A stretch of 6,991 nt of DNA, taken from Planctomycetota bacterium. Its GTDB lineage: Bacteria > Planctomycetota > SZUA-567 > H5-PLA8 > CALKMO01. Below the pieces are notes generated by a model that was not told the DNA's origin, ran no database searches, and saw nothing but the letters and a program-made list of their open reading frames with translations. The DNA is taken from NCBI GenBank assembly GCA_026417845.1, contig JAOACM010000239.1, positions 1 to 6,991 on the forward strand, written 5' to 3'. Position numbers and translations under genes: made by a program. Shown here piece by piece: positions 6,043 through 6,991 of the stretch. Every line of letters begins with the position of its first letter. Within the stretch, counting starts at the first letter, position 1.

Positions 6043-6133
6043 GTTAAAACAACAATATTCTTCATCTTCGACCCCGCGCATAAGAGGGAAGTTCGGCCGG
6101 GGCCAGAGACTACCGAATGGAGCAAACAAACCT

Positions 6134-6146
6134 TAACTTGAAGTTA
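6134..6146. promoter_or_regulatory. 13-bp palindrome TAACTT-G-AAGTTA
   Basis: The 6-base arms are perfect around a central G, lying between the RHH gene region and the divergent frame at 6164. The half-site AAGTTA also occurs at 6041-6046, beside the proposed RHH promoter, and at 6218-6223. It could be a binding site for the RHH protein or another regulator. Confidence 0.28.
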
Positions 6147-6163
6147 GAGCTGATATTGCGATC

Positions 6164-6463
6164 ATGGATGCTCCTGATCTTGCGAGCAGACTGCGCATGA
6201 TAGACCTCTATTCTGTAAAGTTATGCACAATCGCTTGTACTGGTAAAGACTCCAACGAAAAATGCAGATTCGATCAATTTCGATCACTTGTGGAGGTCGA
6301 AGACTTGCCAGAGTTTGGCCTCTCTGGGAGAAAAGCTATGCACTATAAAGAACTGTTTCATGACTCTCCAAGGGCGCCAGGCGACGATCTCGAAATATGG
6401 GGGGGATATTGGGAGGAGCTGGAGGGGACCCGGCCGCCACTTCCACGAACTCCAGGAGGGTGA
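6164..6463 (+). CDS. Unknown 99-residue frame divergent from the RHH gene
   Basis: The frame begins MDAPDLASRLRMIDLYSVKL and is rich in charged and aromatic residues to about position 88 (for example LEIWGGYWEELEG at 76-88), then ends in a Pro/Arg-rich tail. Its codon use is far less GC-rich than that of the large gene, with many Lys, Glu and Asp codons, which is more protein-like than the other frames nearby. There is no clear Shine-Dalgarno; only GAAG well upstream. No membrane segment, signal peptide or known domain is visible. It could be a genuine short gene, the remnant of a longer one, or a chance frame. Confidence 0.28.
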   Translation: MDAPDLASRLRMIDLYSVKLCTIACTGKDSNEKCRFDQFRSLVEVEDLPEFGLSGRKAMHYKELFHDSPRAPGDDLEIWGGYWEELEGTRPPLPRTPGG

Positions 6464-6778
6464 TCGAGTCTTCCCCTCGGGGGTTCGGGCGTATGGCCGT
6501 AGCTGCAAAGTCGGATACTGGCTTCCAGAAGCGCTTCGAGCGGAAGGTTGGCCCTCCATCGCCTCCCGCCCTTGCCTCTGGGATTCCCCCCCCGACGGCT
6601 CTCGGATCGCCTGGCTGGCAGCCGCATTTACGGCCTGCCCCCCGGGGTTCAAAATGGGTTCTTGAAGCCTGTCCGGAAGCCTCAGGGCGGATCGGGCGAG
6701 ACTCTACGGAAATCTTGGGTGTCGCGGAAGTTTCTGGACAGGTTCCTTGTATCTCCGGAGGGCGGGAAGTGCCGGATT
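6464..6778. other. Stretch without a supportable gene
   Basis: Several overlapping frames are open on both strands here, but all give low-complexity Pro/Arg/Gly/Ser products with no recognisable domain and no good ribosome binding site. A perfect 7-base inverted repeat, CCTGTCC (6668-6674) with GGACAGG (6736-6742), is present but widely spaced. I read the stretch as non-coding or decayed sequence, possibly worn copies of the repeats that follow. Confidence 0.5.
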
Positions 6779-6982
6779 TCGCTCTGAGGAGGTTCAGGAA
6801 GTGTACCTCTGGCAACCGGAACACGGCAAATCTTCCCCCTGCAAAGGTTCAGAAAACGAGCCTTCCTCCCGAGAAATGTACCCCAGGGGTAATCCGGACC
6901 GCAATTTTTCATCCTGCAAAGGTTCAGAATTGAACCTTTCGGCCCCTGAAGGTCCTCGAATTTTCCCCCTGCAAGAGTACAC
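6779..6982. repeat. Degenerate repeats at 55/75/55-base spacing
   Basis: A core resembling TTCCCCCTGCAAAGGTTCAG recurs four times: a weak copy ending near 6798, clear copies at about 6833-6854 and 6908-6929, and a partial one from 6963. The 17 bases CCTGCAAAGGTTCAGAA are identical at 6838-6854 and 6913-6929, 75 bases apart, and TTCCCCCTGCAA is identical at 6833-6844 and 6963-6974, 130 bases apart. Core spacings are about 55, 75 and 55, suggesting a 130-base higher-order unit. The array may continue past the window's end. It lacks the uniform spacers of a CRISPR array. Its function is unknown. Confidence 0.55.
6918..6939. repeat. Perfect 22-bp palindrome with 4-base centre
   Basis: The arms AAAGGTTCA (6918-6926) and TGAACCTTT (6931-6939) are exact reverse complements around GAAT. 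The left arm is part of the repeat core; the right arm occurs only here. It could fold into a 9-bp hairpin or serve as a protein-binding site. No T-tract follows on either strand, so termination is unlikely. Confidence 0.5.
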
Positions 6983-6991
6983 ACGTTGTAC

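Noticed and set aside
5922..6125. N-terminal extension of the RHH protein to the ATG at 6125
   Set aside because: It would pass through the AT-rich promoter-like region, lacks a Shine-Dalgarno, and the ATG at 5921 has an ideal one.
48..6633. GCATTTACGG at both 48-57 and 6624-6633, as possible element ends
   Set aside because: A 10-base match is expected by chance several times in 7 kb, and the flanking bases do not extend it.
6397..6933. 178-codon + strand frame with PAKVQ repeats near its end
   Set aside because: Low-complexity Pro/Gly/Arg product, no good start, and overlapping open frames on the other strand; the peptide repeats simply reflect the DNA repeats.
6779..6982. CRISPR array
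   Set aside because: The repeats are degenerate, spacing alternates between about 55 and 75 bases, intervening sequences are themselves partly similar, and no cas gene is visible.

Overview
The window comes from a GC-rich bacterium. The main gene's first half closely resembles the very large LolC/MacB-type permeases I know from Planctomycetota, Verrucomicrobiota and Lentisphaerota-like bacteria, so a PVC-superphylum genome is my best guess, with low confidence. No rRNA, tRNA, CRISPR array or recognisable transposase is visible.

Layout. Positions 1-310 hold no recognised gene, only a nested inverted repeat, a possible promoter and a strong ribosome binding site. Positions 311-5239 are one uninterrupted 1642-codon reading frame on the + strand. 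Residues 1 to about 1300 are an ABC-transporter permease with four low-complexity Gly-rich insertions, one of them a nine-copy heptapeptide repeat. From about residue 1296 to the end it is a nucleoside:H+ symporter (NupG-like, MFS) lacking its first two and a half membrane helices. The two proteins join inside a Leu/Ala-rich membrane helix, so each half is broken where the other begins. A 75-codon frame of unknown status overlaps the stop codon (ATGA).

Positions 5490-5921 on the - strand encode a small DNA-binding protein with two ribbon-helix-helix (RHH) motifs in tandem. Upstream of it is an AT-rich region with a promoter-like sequence and short direct and inverted repeats that could be operators. 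A 99-codon unknown frame (6164-6463, +) points away from it. The remaining 530 bases look non-coding and end in degenerate repeats, including a perfect 9-bp-arm palindrome.

How it fits together. Nothing links the transporter frame and the RHH regulator functionally; they converge and their composition differs. No ABC ATPase is present for the permease. The most unusual object is the ABC-permease/MFS fusion. It is either a real deletion fusion, probably non-functional, or an assembly join. The tandem-RHH regulator with its own AT-rich control region is the most self-contained candidate system.
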